NCBI RefSeq assembly: GCF_040546275.1 | Contig: NZ_JBEPNO010000003.1 | Location: 186,001 to 250,000 of the forward strand | Source: Nakamurella sp040546275 | Lineage (GTDB): Bacteria; Actinomycetota; Actinomycetes; Mycobacteriales; Nakamurellaceae | Reading direction: 5' to 3' | DNA length: 64,000 nucleotides | Shown here: piece by piece, positions 43,873 through 54,000 of the stretch | Layout: each line of letters begins with the position of its first letter | Position numbering within the stretch: the first letter of the stretch is position 1 | The notes under the pieces: generated by a model | The model's input: the letters and a program-made list of their open reading frames with translations, nothing else | Database searches by the model: none | Told to the model about the DNA's origin: nothing | Translations under genes and position numbers: made by a program

Positions 43873-45072
43873 TCAGTTGGCAAAGCCCCAGACGACGAGC
43901 AGGCCGATGACCAGAATGCAGGCGGTCACGAGGATGATCCACCAGAGCGGGTACTCGCGGCCGATCGCGACCGGCATGGGCTCCGGCTCGGGCGGGAGGT
44001 AGACCGGCTCGGGAATCATCTCCGGCTCCGGATGCAGGGACAGTAGACAGCGGACGCAGTTCTGCGCCACCGGGGAGTTGGGCTCCCCGCAGTGCGGGCA
44101 CATCAGAGCTGCGGTGGCGGCCCGGCCGACGGTACCGGGAAGCCGGCGGAGCGACGCACCCGTTTCCTCACCGGAGGGCAGGATCACCGTGGTGCGGGCC
44201 CAGAACAGCGGGAAGTCACAGTGCCGGCAGAAGTCCTCGGACTTCCGTCGCGCCGCGTCCACGGTGGCCATCTCCCCACACTCGGGGCAGGTGACCAGAT
44301 CCCCGATGGGGGCGATCCCGGTAGGGCCGAGCAGGAGCGGGAGGTCGGACCCAATCGGCATGTGCTGTGGCGGCATCGGTTGCCGACCCTGCTGGCCGTA
44401 TTGCGGCACAGGCGCCTTCTCGAACTGAGGTTTGGTGAACTGCGGATTCGGCGCGTACTGCGGCGGCTGGAAGTACTGCGGCGGCTGGAAGTACTGGGGC
44501 GGGTCCAGAGTGCCGATCGGGCTCTGCTCGACATACGACGCCTGTTGGTGTGCACCAGCTTTCCGCAGCGGACCCGGCTCCTGACCGTGCTCCACCGACG
44601 ATGCCGAACCTACCGACTGCGCAGGATCTGCAGCCCCCGAGGGACCAGCGGCCGGCACCGAACCAACCGAGGGCGCAGCACCCGCCCACGGCGCGGCATT
44701 CGCCGAGGGCATCGAGCGCGCCGAGGGGGGCGAATCGTCCGGTGCCTGCGGCCAGCCGGCGGTGGGGGCTGCGGATCTGCTCACGTACGCGGGGCCGGGC
44801 GGTCCGACAGCCGGCTGCTGGAACGAACCGACCGGCGGCGCGCTCTGCGGGTGATCCTCTCCCAGGATGGGCGAAACCCCAAGCGGCGGTAGCGGTGCCG
44901 CGGTCGGGACATGTGGCATCTCCTCGGTCGGGGTCAACGCGGCGTCCGCGGGTGCCACCGGCATCGACTTCGGCGCCATCGGACCCTGCCCATCCTCACC
45001 CTTCACCTGCTCGAGGTAGGCACGGTCTCCAGCGGCGCGAAGCGCGGCCTCCGAACGTCTGGTTCTCTTCAT
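43873..45072 (-). CDS. Tail-anchored zinc-ribbon protein of the eCIS block
   Basis: A 399-residue protein. The N terminus (1-30) is basic and helical (KRTRRSEAALRAAGDRAYLE). A long disordered Pro/Ala/Ser/Gln region follows (30-240), with PPQYFQPPQYFQPPQY repeats. Two zinc ribbons come next: CPECG with CRHC near 261-285 and CPHCG with CVRC near 325-345. One membrane helix at the extreme C terminus (WWIILVTACILVIGLLVVW) completes it. It is therefore predicted to be tail-anchored with the body in the cytosol. ATG overlaps the tail protein I stop as ATGA. It is last in the structural block. By architecture it could tether particles to the membrane, as proposed for Streptomyces CisA; homology is untested. 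Confidence 0.85.
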   Translation of the reverse strand: MKRTRRSEAALRAAGDRAYLEQVKGEDGQGPMAPKSMPVAPADAALTPTEEMPHVPTAAPLPPLGVSPILGEDHPQSAPPVGSFQQPAVGPPGPAYVSRSAAPTAGWPQAPDDSPPSARSMPSANAAPWAGAAPSVGSVPAAGPSGAADPAQSVGSASSVEHGQEPGPLRKAGAHQQASYVEQSPIGTLDPPQYFQPPQYFQPPQYAPNPQFTKPQFEKAPVPQYGQQGRQPMPPQHMPIGSDLPLLLGPTGIAPIGDLVTCPECGEMATVDAARRKSEDFCRHCDFPLFWARTTVILPSGEETGASLRRLPGTVGRAATAALMCPHCGEPNSPVAQNCVRCLLSLHPEPEMIPEPVYLPPEPEPMPVAIGREYPLWWIILVTACILVIGLLVVWGFAN

Positions 45073-45929
45073 CGTCCTGTCCATCCCCGCTCCGACGTCG
45101 ACAGCACCCTGCGCACATCGATCCACAATTCCGCACGAACATGGGCGGGGACCTCGTCCCGGACCATCGCCACGAACTCGTCCTCCGACAGATGACCGGT
45201 GCTCTGCACCGTCATCCGCACCCAGGCGACGTCCCCGGGGGCTGCACCCTCCGGCCAGACACCGCCGCCGTCCAGGACCTCGGCCGGCCCGCCCGACAGC
45301 ATTTCCAGGTAGTTGCGGAGTCCCTTCAGCGTGCCGCGATGGGCGAGCGCCTTCGCCGAGCTGGCCAGGATGACCCGCTGCAACGGTTCCGGCAGTGACC
45401 GGTCGATCGTGTCCACACCGATCCAGCTCGCCAGATGACTGATCATCGGAACCGGCGTCACCGTCGAATCCGCGATGTGCTGCACCAGATCCGCGTCGTC
45501 CATCAGCTTGCTGCCGAGCTCCTGGAAGATCGACACGAACCTGACGAAGAAGTCGCTCTGCAGCATGCCCACCGGTAGCTGGTTGATCAGCCACTGCGGG
45601 TGGCGGGGTGGTGGGCCGACCCGCGAATCACGCCTTACGTGCCGCACCGTCCGTACCATACCGGTCGGGGCCGTTACGACATCTGTTCCAGCAGAACGGG
45701 AGTCAGCAGCACGGGAGTCAGCAGCACCGTAGACCGCGGCAGACGAGCCGGCCCTGGGCACCAGCGCGACCGTTTGCTCCGGCTCCGAAGACGACCTCGC
45801 TTCCTCGTCCGGAAGGTCGACCGACGCCCCGGGTGCACCGTCCACCTCACCTGCGCCGTCAGTGCCGTCCACATCGCCTCCGTGGTCGGCGCCGGGCAAC
45901 TGCCAGCCGCCGTCCCCAGGGCCGGTCAC
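45069..45929 (-). CDS. Phage tail protein I-like baseplate protein
   Basis: A protein of about 286 residues. After a disordered acidic N terminus (1-110) comes the tail protein I (P2 gpI-like, Afp12/Pvc12 position) domain: WLINQLPVGMLQSDFFVRFV, LDTIDRSLPEPLQRV-like segments, AHRGTLKGLRNYLEMLSG, and a C-terminal ferredoxin-like part (EFVAMVRDEVPAHVRAELWI). This baseplate wedge component joins baseplate J to the tail tip. I chose the GTG at 45929, which has GGAG at proper spacing and lies 46 bases after the baseplate J stop; the frame is open further upstream over that gene. Confidence 0.85.
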   Translation of the reverse strand: MTGPGDGGWQLPGADHGGDVDGTDGAGEVDGAPGASVDLPDEEARSSSEPEQTVALVPRAGSSAAVYGAADSRAADSRSAGTDVVTAPTGMVRTVRHVRRDSRVGPPPRHPQWLINQLPVGMLQSDFFVRFVSIFQELGSKLMDDADLVQHIADSTVTPVPMISHLASWIGVDTIDRSLPEPLQRVILASSAKALAHRGTLKGLRNYLEMLSGGPAEVLDGGGVWPEGAAPGDVAWVRMTVQSTGHLSEDEFVAMVRDEVPAHVRAELWIDVRRVLSTSERGWTGR

Positions 45930-45975
45930 GGCGAACTCCGCGCCGTTGTCACAAAGGAGACTGCAAATTCCGACG

Positions 45976-47940
45976 TCATCGGACGACGACCCGGTGCGCA
46001 CCGGACAGGAACAGGGAATGCGTATCCAACCGGATGACGTCCCGGCCGGCGCCGATCCGTTGCCCGGAACGGAGATCGAACTCGAAGAGCTGGACCTCGT
46101 CGACCCGGTCCACCCCCTCGACACTCTCCAGCAACTGGGCAATCGCGGCCGCGTTCAGATCGCCGTCGAACAGCCAGCCGCTGCCGTCGGCCCCACCGAC
46201 CAGCGGATGGATGTACCTGGTCAGCTCGTTGACGGCGCGCTGACGGATGAGGGCGAGCGGCCGCCCAGCCGGTGCGTGCACCAGCGCCGCCACCGAAACA
46301 CCTTGGTAGTACGGCGTTCCCACTTCCACCGCCGTCCCGACGATCCGGTGCGCATCGAGATGCTCGGAAACCCTGCGCATCAACGGTGCGGTGATCGCAA
46401 AATCGTCGAGCGCATGCGTCCTGATGTCGGTGCGCACCTGCGGAACCACGAGCATCCGGACCGGGCCGCGGCCGTCCGCCGATGGCAGACACCGCGCCCG
46501 TGCGACCTCGATCGACGACTCCATGGTCAGCCGCTCGAAATCGCCGGCCGTCACAGCTCGCGAGCCGGTGCGAAGCGTCAGTGGCCCACGGGTTTTGGCC
46601 TCCGTGATGGTTTCCGCGTCGACACCGCCGACAGCGGGTCGCAGGTTGACCGCCCCGGAGATGTACGGCACAGCCGACCGCAGCACGGTGAGGGTCCGGG
46701 CGCCGACGTTGCCCTGGGCGCCGCCGCCGTACCGGTATCCGGTCACCGCGATCTCGGCGCCGTCCCGCGGAATCCGGCCGTGCTGGCGAACCGCTCCGTC
46801 GGGGTAACGAACGCGCGGACCGAACCGCACCACGCCTGACGCAGAGTCCCAGACGAAGTGCGGATCGGACGCCGTCGACGTCGAGAAGTCCGCCACCTCC
46901 GTCCATTCCGCCTTGCCGCCGGCGTCGCTGATGCGGACCGTTTCAGTGCCGCGACGCGGCAGCACGGGCGGGAAGCCGACCCGGAACTCCTGACCTGCAC
47001 TGCCATCGGACCGTCCGAGCACCTCGGTGCCGGCGGTCGAGGAATGTTCGGCTTCCACCGTTGCACCCAAGGCAGCGACCTCGAGCGAATCCAGCTGTGG
47101 CGACGCCTGATACGAAGGCTGGCCCGGGACGGGAGTGAGCAGCCGGACCCGCAGCCAGTAGGCGGAAGTGTCGCCCAGGGTGAGGAAGTCGTGCTCTGCG
47201 GGGATCATCAGCACGATCTCACCGGCCCGGTTCAGTCCACCGGTGGTATCGGAGAAGACGTCGACGGTGATCCAGGCCTCGCCGTTCCAGACCTCCCAGG
47301 CGAGTGGAGGATTGCGTGGATCGACACCGATCCCCTGCGCATGCGCCTGGACGGAGAGTCGGATCGCCATGCCCGCCAACGACTCGGCGAAGCCGAGCAG
47401 CAGCACGTTGCCCGGCGCCAGCCGGCCGGACGCATCGGTCGTGGTGAAACAGGCGACCGACGACCCGACGAATCGCAGATCGTCGAAGACCGCCGTCATC
47501 CGCTCGGACTTCGCATCGGACGTCAGCGCACTGACCAGCACCGGCGGCCGGATGATCAATTCGTCGACGGTCGAGAACACCACGGCGGTGTCGCCGCCGG
47601 ACCGATCTCCGGTGGTCGTCACCTGCAATCCGGCCGGTACGGTGACCGGCACGTCCTGCACGGCGGAGAGCCAGAACGTCACCCTGGCCCTGGCCACCGA
47701 CGGCGGAAACGGCTCGATGCCGACCAGGTTCAGGAAGTGCACGAACAGCCGGTCCGGGACCTGATTCACCCGGTACAGCACCATTTCGCTCATCCAGGCG
47801 AACAATTCGATGAGGGCAACACCGGGATCGGAGACGTTGTGGTTGGTCCATTCCGGTGTATAGCGCGGAATGAGCCGCTTGGCTTCGTCGACGATGTCCT
47901 GGAAGGTCCGATCGTCCAGGTTCGGGGCCGGCAGCACCAT
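45976..47940 (-). CDS. Baseplate J-like assembly protein (Afp11/Pvc11-like)
   Basis: A 654-residue baseplate wedge protein. The N-terminal segment (LDDRTFQDIVDEAKRLIPRY, then WTNHNVSDPGVALIELFAWM) and LVGIEPFPPSVARARVTFWL are characteristic of putative baseplate assembly proteins of eCIS and contractile phages. The C-terminal half has the baseplate-J core (TRGPLTLRTGSRAVTAGDFE, then PYYQGVSVAALVHAPAG). ATG at 47940 overlaps the gp25 stop by one base. Confidence 0.93.
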   Translation of the reverse strand: MVLPAPNLDDRTFQDIVDEAKRLIPRYTPEWTNHNVSDPGVALIELFAWMSEMVLYRVNQVPDRLFVHFLNLVGIEPFPPSVARARVTFWLSAVQDVPVTVPAGLQVTTTGDRSGGDTAVVFSTVDELIIRPPVLVSALTSDAKSERMTAVFDDLRFVGSSVACFTTTDASGRLAPGNVLLLGFAESLAGMAIRLSVQAHAQGIGVDPRNPPLAWEVWNGEAWITVDVFSDTTGGLNRAGEIVLMIPAEHDFLTLGDTSAYWLRVRLLTPVPGQPSYQASPQLDSLEVAALGATVEAEHSSTAGTEVLGRSDGSAGQEFRVGFPPVLPRRGTETVRISDAGGKAEWTEVADFSTSTASDPHFVWDSASGVVRFGPRVRYPDGAVRQHGRIPRDGAEIAVTGYRYGGGAQGNVGARTLTVLRSAVPYISGAVNLRPAVGGVDAETITEAKTRGPLTLRTGSRAVTAGDFERLTMESSIEVARARCLPSADGRGPVRMLVVPQVRTDIRTHALDDFAITAPLMRRVSEHLDAHRIVGTAVEVGTPYYQGVSVAALVHAPAGRPLALIRQRAVNELTRYIHPLVGGADGSGWLFDGDLNAAAIAQLLESVEGVDRVDEVQLFEFDLRSGQRIGAGRDVIRLDTHSLFLSGAHRVVVR

Positions 47941-48389
47941 CAGCTCTCCTCGTGCGGAATGACGTAGAACGGGTACACCAGGTTGCGCCGGTCGTTGGTC
48001 GCCTTGACCCGGTAGGTGACGTTGATGACGACGAGGGCAGCGTCGTCACCGTCGGGTACGGGGTCGACCTGTTCGACGATCACCCGCGGCTCCCACTGGG
48101 CCAGCGCGTCGCGAACCGACTGTGCCATCAGACCGAGCAGGTTGGCCGTGACCGGCTCGAACAGCAGATCCCAGATGCGGCAACCGAACTGAGGGCGCAT
48201 GACCCGCTCACCCGGCGCCGTTGCCAGCACGACGGCCATCGATCGGTCGAGGTCCGGAGCGCCATCGGTCAGCCGGATCGAGCCGGTGTGATCGACCTGC
48301 ATCGGCCAGTAGAACCCACGGCCGATGAACGTCGCGTCGTAGTGGGCCGGCCCGGCGGAGTTAGTTGCCGGCAGCACGATCTCCTCCAT
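47940..48389 (-). CDS. GPW/gp25-family baseplate protein (Afp9/Pvc9-like)
   Basis: A 149-residue baseplate wedge protein of the T4 gp25 family. The pattern GFYWPMQVDHTG-like start, SIRLTDGAPDLDRSM, LATAPGERVMRPQFGCRIWD and PRVIVEQVDPVPD is diagnostic. ATG at 48389 is chosen over a GTG at 48398 because the Shine-Dalgarno GAGAGG is too close to the latter. In other eCIS it joins the sheath to the baseplate. Confidence 0.92.
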   Translation of the reverse strand: MEEIVLPATNSAGPAHYDATFIGRGFYWPMQVDHTGSIRLTDGAPDLDRSMAVVLATAPGERVMRPQFGCRIWDLLFEPVTANLLGLMAQSVRDALAQWEPRVIVEQVDPVPDGDDAALVVINVTYRVKATNDRRNLVYPFYVIPHEES

Positions 48390-48446
48390 CGCCCTCACCT
48401 CTCCCCTGATTCCTTGATCCTGGACCGACGTACGCTGCTGCAGCCA

Positions 48447-50207
48447 TCAGTTGATCATCACCGGGTTGCCTTTGAGCATCGACGGGCCGCTGGCGGACAT
48501 GTCGAGAGTGGCATTGGCCTTCACCTCGACCATCGCGGCGCTGGTGGAACTCTTGACCGACGCCTTGGTGGTCACGTTCAGCCCGGAGATCTCCACATCG
48601 GTATCGGCCTTCAGGGTGATCTTGCTGCCGCTGATGGTGATGCCGCCCTGCGCGTCGATCTTGAAGGAGGCCGATCCGGAGGTGATCGACACCGGGTGCC
48701 CTGCCGGCACGGTGGCCGCGAACTCCTTGTCCGACAGCATCACCGACGACTGATGACCGGCCAGGGTCAGGGAGATGTACTTCTTGTCCGGTGCGGTGCC
48801 GTCGCCGAACTCCATTGCGTGGCCGAGCCGCGACGTGATCTGCCGTGAATCGACCTGGCTGCCGGTCTTGAGGAATGCAGGCTGGACGTCCTTGCCGTTG
48901 AACAGCGCCCCCAGAATGACCGGCCGGCGCGGATCACCGTTCTCGAAGCCGACCACCACCTCGTCGTTGACCTCCGGCATGAAGGTGATGCCCTTCTTCT
49001 GGCCGCCGCCGACCGAGAGGATGCGGGCCCAGGCACTTTCCAGGGTGTCGGACACACCGGGGTACTTGATCTTGATGTCCCCGGGCGAACCCTGGGTGTT
49101 GCCGATCGCGGTCACCACCCCGACCACCAACCCGTCCCGACGGAAACTGGACTGCTTCTGCGCGGTGAGCGTGTCGACCAGACCATTGGGTCGTCGATCC
49201 CCTGCGGTGAAACGGGTCTCGAATCCACGATCGGAATAGCTGTGCTCGACCTCGGTGACGAAATACTTGCCGTTAGCCGGCCCGGCCCCGGCTACCTGCA
49301 CGGATCCGCCGATCTTGATCGAAGAGTTCGCGAGCGTCGTCCCTCGGGCGACGACGGCTGCGGTGGCCCAGGAGGTCACCGCACGTTTGGCCAGCTCGGT
49401 GGCTTCCTCCTGGCCGATCGGAGCGTCGGTCGAACTGGTCACGGCGCCGCTGGTGTTGAGGCTCGCCACCTTGGCGTACCCGCTGACCAGATTGGCCGTC
49501 GGCAGGACGTTGTACTCGGATGCGGTGGCCTTCCCGACCGTGGCCTGCTTCTGCTTGGGCGACCACCCGGTCACGCTGGTGGTGCTGGGGTGCAGCGCGC
49601 TGGCCCGGACCGAGAACTGACGCAGATCCTCGCCGACGGTGAGGATCGGGCCGGTGGCGGCCGGATTCGGCTTCTTGAACGACAGTGTGCGGCCCTCGAC
49701 CCACCAGTCGTAGCCGGTCCGGTCCGCGATCTCGCTCAGGAAGCCAAAATCCGAGTCGGTCTGCATGGTGTATTCGAACTGGATGGTGGTGGAGTCGGCG
49801 TTGACGCTGAGACCGCTACGGCCGCCGATCTTCCGCACCATGTCGCTGAACGTCATCTGCGTGTAGGTCTCGACCCGGTTACCAAGTGCCATCTTGTACG
49901 AGAGGTCGTCGGCGATGACCACGAAGTCCGGAACACCCTGGTCCAGTTGCAGATCGATCCCGGTGACCTCGCCGCTGAAAAGGGTCTGCCCCTGGGCCAT
50001 CTGCACTTCTATCGGAGCACCGATGGCGAACGTGTTGCCGGCCGCGATGGCGTACCCGATATCGTCGAAGCGCAGTGTTGCCCGGCCCGGCAGCCCGAGT
50101 GCCGTCCTGATCCGTAGGCCGGTGAGCTGGTTCAGATGTACCTCGGACATGGCACTGCCGTTGACCAGGACGTCGGGCGCGATCGCGCCCATGCTCGGTG
50201 CGGTCAT
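48447..50207 (-). CDS. VgrG-like spike protein (Afp8/Pvc8-like)
   Basis: A 586-residue central spike. The N-terminal gp27-like region (about 1-350; phage late control D type) is followed by an OB-fold gp5-like domain (GVVTAIGNTQGSPGDIKIKY, AWARILSVGGGQKKGITFMP, VGFENGDPRRPVILGALFNG). The C terminus is a beta-helix needle (ISGSKITLKADTDVEISGLN). ATG at 50207 has GAGG seven bases upstream. No extra effector domain follows the needle. Confidence 0.93.
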   Translation of the reverse strand: MTAPSMGAIAPDVLVNGSAMSEVHLNQLTGLRIRTALGLPGRATLRFDDIGYAIAAGNTFAIGAPIEVQMAQGQTLFSGEVTGIDLQLDQGVPDFVVIADDLSYKMALGNRVETYTQMTFSDMVRKIGGRSGLSVNADSTTIQFEYTMQTDSDFGFLSEIADRTGYDWWVEGRTLSFKKPNPAATGPILTVGEDLRQFSVRASALHPSTTSVTGWSPKQKQATVGKATASEYNVLPTANLVSGYAKVASLNTSGAVTSSTDAPIGQEEATELAKRAVTSWATAAVVARGTTLANSSIKIGGSVQVAGAGPANGKYFVTEVEHSYSDRGFETRFTAGDRRPNGLVDTLTAQKQSSFRRDGLVVGVVTAIGNTQGSPGDIKIKYPGVSDTLESAWARILSVGGGQKKGITFMPEVNDEVVVGFENGDPRRPVILGALFNGKDVQPAFLKTGSQVDSRQITSRLGHAMEFGDGTAPDKKYISLTLAGHQSSVMLSDKEFAATVPAGHPVSITSGSASFKIDAQGGITISGSKITLKADTDVEISGLNVTTKASVKSSTSAAMVEVKANATLDMSASGPSMLKGNPVMIN

Positions 50208-50256
50208 GTTCAATCCTCTTGATTCGTCGCGCAGCTGCTCGCGTGTCGCGCTCTCA

Positions 50257-50916
50257 TCAGTTCTGCAACCTCGGGATGGACAGCAGCGAACCGCTGCGGA
50301 TCGCCAGCGGATCGGAAATGCCGTTGGCGCCGGCGATCTGTCGCCATCGGGTCGAATCGCCGTAGTACTTGGCGGAGATGCGATCCAGCGTCTCGCCCGG
50401 CTGGACCCGGTGCACCCGGTGGGGTTTCGGTGTTCCCGAAGTCGGGTTCTGCGGGCCGAACGCGGCGGACTCCTGGTATTGGGTGAGGGTCAAGGACACC
50501 TTCGCCCGCAGCGGCACCCCGGTCGAGGAGAAGTAGGTGAACTGCAGATTGATGCTGGCGACCACCGCCTTGAAGGAATGCAGATTGCCCCAGTGGAACA
50601 CCACGTAGGGCGGACGGGCGTTGTTGGACTGGGCGTCCGTGCCGGGCAGGGCTGCATCGACATCCATCAGCGACAGCACCTTGCCGGTGTGCGTGGTCAC
50701 CGCCTGGCCGGTGTCGGTGGTGTCGAAGGTCAGCTCGAGCGTCATCGATCCGGAGGTCGCCCCCTGGTAGTGCAGCTGCGGGACACCCTGGCCGGCAAGG
50801 GAATTGCCGGACCAGCTGTTGCTGCGGGAGACGGAGAACTCCGACGGGTTGAACATGCAGGGAATCGTGTCGGCCGTGCCCTCGATCTCCAGGAACGCCT
50901 TCTCGGTCAGCGGCAT
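50257..50916 (-). CDS. LysM-containing tube/baseplate protein (Afp7/Pvc7-like)
   Basis: A 219-residue protein. Residues 1-150 form a tube-like domain (MFNPSEFSVSRSNSW, then SMTLELTFDTTDTG). A C-terminal LysM motif (about 165-215: HRVQPGETLDRISAKYYGD, WRQIAGANGISDP) makes up the rest. In eCIS and contractile phages (gp53-like) it sits at the tube-baseplate junction. ATG at 50916. Confidence 0.92.
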   Translation of the reverse strand: MPLTEKAFLEIEGTADTIPCMFNPSEFSVSRSNSWSGNSLAGQGVPQLHYQGATSGSMTLELTFDTTDTGQAVTTHTGKVLSLMDVDAALPGTDAQSNNARPPYVVFHWGNLHSFKAVVASINLQFTYFSSTGVPLRAKVSLTLTQYQESAAFGPQNPTSGTPKPHRVHRVQPGETLDRISAKYYGDSTRWRQIAGANGISDPLAIRSGSLLSIPRLQN

Positions 50917-51041
50917 GTGGTCCTCCGTCGTGGGATGCGGTCGATCTGTGCGTCGTGCAGGGTGGATGTCGGGACGGCTGTCATTCGCGGGAGGGAGCGC
51001 CGCAGTTCGTCCACTGTCACATCGGATGTGGACACTGTCAC
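50907..51041 (-). CDS. Possible 44-residue protein between large gene and LysM gene
   Basis: A GTG at 51041 overlaps the stop of the 1620-residue gene as GTGA. The frame runs 45 codons to a TGA at 50907-50909, overlapping the LysM start by ten bases. The sequence begins VTVSTSDVTVDELRRSLPRM and ends in a basic stretch (RIPRRRTTCR). The coupling geometry matches the other overlaps in this block, but there is no family recognition. It may be a coupling leader rather than a functional protein. Confidence 0.4.
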   Translation of the reverse strand: MTVSTSDVTVDELRRSLPRMTAVPTSTLHDAQIDRIPRRRTTCR

Positions 51042-54000
51042 ATCACCCCAGGAGTGAAGCGTCGGCCACGGCGAGCCAGCTCGTCCGACACCCGGTCTTC
51101 GAGTCGCTCGACGATGATGTCGACCAGCTGGTCCCACTCGCGGGGCGTCAGGGAGGCGGCGATCGACCCCGGCTTCGACTCCTCCTGATGTCCGAGCATC
51201 CCGATGTCGGAGCTACCCATCACTGTCCCCCTTCTGATCGTGGCCGGTGAACGGCCCTCGTTGGCGCCGCCGACGATCTGGGCCAGGGCCCGGTCGAACA
51301 ATGACGCCGGTGCCTGGTCGAGCAGGCTCGACCGGCGAATGGTGCTACCGGCCTGGCCGTTGGCACCTTCGGCCGAAACTCTCTGTGCCACCTGCGGTAC
51401 CGCCGGACCGCCGGCCTGGGTTCCGGGAGCGAACGGCGGCGCCGGTACCGCGGCCGTCGTCGACCGGCGCAGTTCGGAACTCGACACGGCGGCCGCCGCC
51501 GCGGCACCAGGAGCGGGGGGCCGCGGTGCGGACCGCGGCGGGGCGACGCTCGGGCTCCGCAGGAGGTTGGTGGTGGACGGCTCGATCCACCGCTCGGGGT
51601 GCGCGGGGTACCGGCGGATGGTCGAACCCTGGGCCGGCGCCCCGAAGCCGACGGGGGCGGTGCCGGCTCCGGTTCCGGCGGAGGGGGTGGAGAAGGCTGA
51701 TACCGAACCCGGAAGCGCCGGTCCCGTTCCGGATGACGGCGGGGCGCCGACCCAGCCCATCCTTGCGGCTGGAGATGCGGATGCAGATGCGGAGGTCGCG
51801 CCGGCATGGCCTGTCCTCGCAGTGGTGTCGCGGGCAAAATCACCGAACGCGACTCTCGGAACCGTCGGCGTTGCCCGGCCGGTGACAGTGGGGCCGTTGC
51901 GATGGTCGGCGTCGGACGCCCGTCGCCGCACCGGTACTCCGACCGGCGCCGGGACTGCTTCGACCCGAGCGACCTGGATCGGCGACGAGATACCGCCGGC
52001 GAACCAGCTGGGTCCGGACGAGGTCGAGCCCGACGCCGAAAACCCGGGCGCTGCAGAGGATCGACGGATCCCGTTCTTACCCGGGCCGCCGGAACTGCCG
52101 GCGGGCGGACCACCAGACCCTCGCGAGGCGGACCCACCGGACCCACGTGCGGCCGAGCCACCGGACCCACTCGTGGGGGAACCGCTGGTCGGGCCGCGGT
52201 TGAGCCCGATCATCGGTTTGACGGGGCCGCCGACCCCGACCAGGGAGGCAGCCGCCACAGCAATCGGCGCTGCTGACCGCCGCGGGGACCCAAGGGGGCC
52301 GACCGCGCGAGCCAGGCCGAGCTGTCCGGGGTGAACCGTTCCCAGCGGCGAACTTCCCCCCGCGACCGCGTCCGAGCCCGGATAGAACTGTCCCGACGAT
52401 GAAGTCCCGGACATTGCGCGCCCCGCCACTGGTGCCCGTCTGGAGGTGGTTGCCGGCCCAGAGGTGGTCGTCGGTCCGGACGTGGTCGCCGGTCGGAACG
52501 TGGTCGCCGGTCCGACCATCGAAGCGTGCCCCGCGACGGCGGTCCGCCGGACCGGCGGAGTCTGCCCGACCACCGATGCGCGGCCCACGGCCGTCTCCGA
52601 TACCACCGCGGCCGTCGCCGACCCGATCGCGGAGGCGCGGCTGCCGCCGATCCAGAGCGCCGAGGCTCGGACAGCCGGGGACGGCCCTCCGCTCCTGACG
52701 TGAGCCACCTGAGGCATACCAAGGCTGCGGCGCAGCGACGACGACCGCACGCCGGGGGTGTCCTGGCCAACGGCGGCCAAGAGATCACCTCCGCCGGGAC
52801 TGACGAGCGAAGCGAGGTGGCCTGGTCTCGGAAGGGTTGCGCCAGCAAAGGATGTTGCGCCAGCAAAGGATCCAGCCGTGTGCTGACCCGTCGTGTGCTG
52901 ACCCGTCGTCTGCGGCGCATGGCCGAGGTGCGAGTGGCCGAGCTGCGCGGCAGCCGGACGCCCGCCGTCCGGCGACGCACCTGGACCGCGCCCAGGTTGG
53001 TATACCAGGACGCGGCCTCGTTCAGAACCGTTGCCCTGCAACGCCGCTCGGCGCAGCGGACCTCCGGTGGCAAATCGGCGCGTGGGCCGACCGCCGGTGG
53101 CGCCGAGGATTCGCGGAGAGACGACGGGTTCGGTCGGACCCATCACGGCAGCGTTGCCCGCCTCGGACGGCTTGTTCGCTGCCGTAGTCGGCTGATGCCC
53201 CATCTCAGGAGCCTCTGCCGGCCGGACGGACGGAATCCCCTGTGCTGCAGCTGAAATCCGTCCCACGGGCGCCGGTGGCGATGCCGCCGCTTGTGCGCCC
53301 CGTTGCCCAGTCGACGCCAGGCCCGCCGGCGCCGACGTTGAGGCAGCCGCAGCCGACGAGGGCCCGGCGGCCGCAGCCGCCACGGGCGCAGCCGACGCGC
53401 TCCGACTGCTCGGCGCACCGGATGAGAAGCGATCCACCGCAGCAGTCGTGGACGGATCTTCCACACGCCTGATACCGGCGACACCCGCGGCTGAGGGCCT
53501 GACAGCAGCAGGTATGCGAGCGACCGACACGTCGGATCCGACCGCACCGGCCATCAGCCTACCGACGGCCGAAGGGCCACCGACACTGGGATTCTTGGGC
53601 AGATTTTCACCGAGCACGGCCGCCCGGCGCAGCCGGAATCCGTGCAGTCCGCCCCGCATCGCCGAGACCCGACCGATGGCATCGGACTCGGAATCACTGC
53701 TCTCTCGGGCGTTTCGGGCCGGCCCCGCCATGGATCGCAGGACCACCGGACCGGCACTCCGTCGGCGCATCGGAGTCGGTCCAACCGGCTCGCTCACACG
53801 GCCGTGGTCGGGGATGGCGAAAGCCAAGGTTTGGTCCGCTCCGGCATCAGCAGTGCGAACGTCTCCCTGCCAGGCGACGGACGGCGTCGATGGCGATGAT
53901 GACGCACCGGGCGGCGCGGGCACAGCACCGGCCGGCCCCGGAAGCGATGTGGCGGTCGCGGCCGGACCTGCTGTGGGCGGGGCGTCGCGGCGCACGACCG

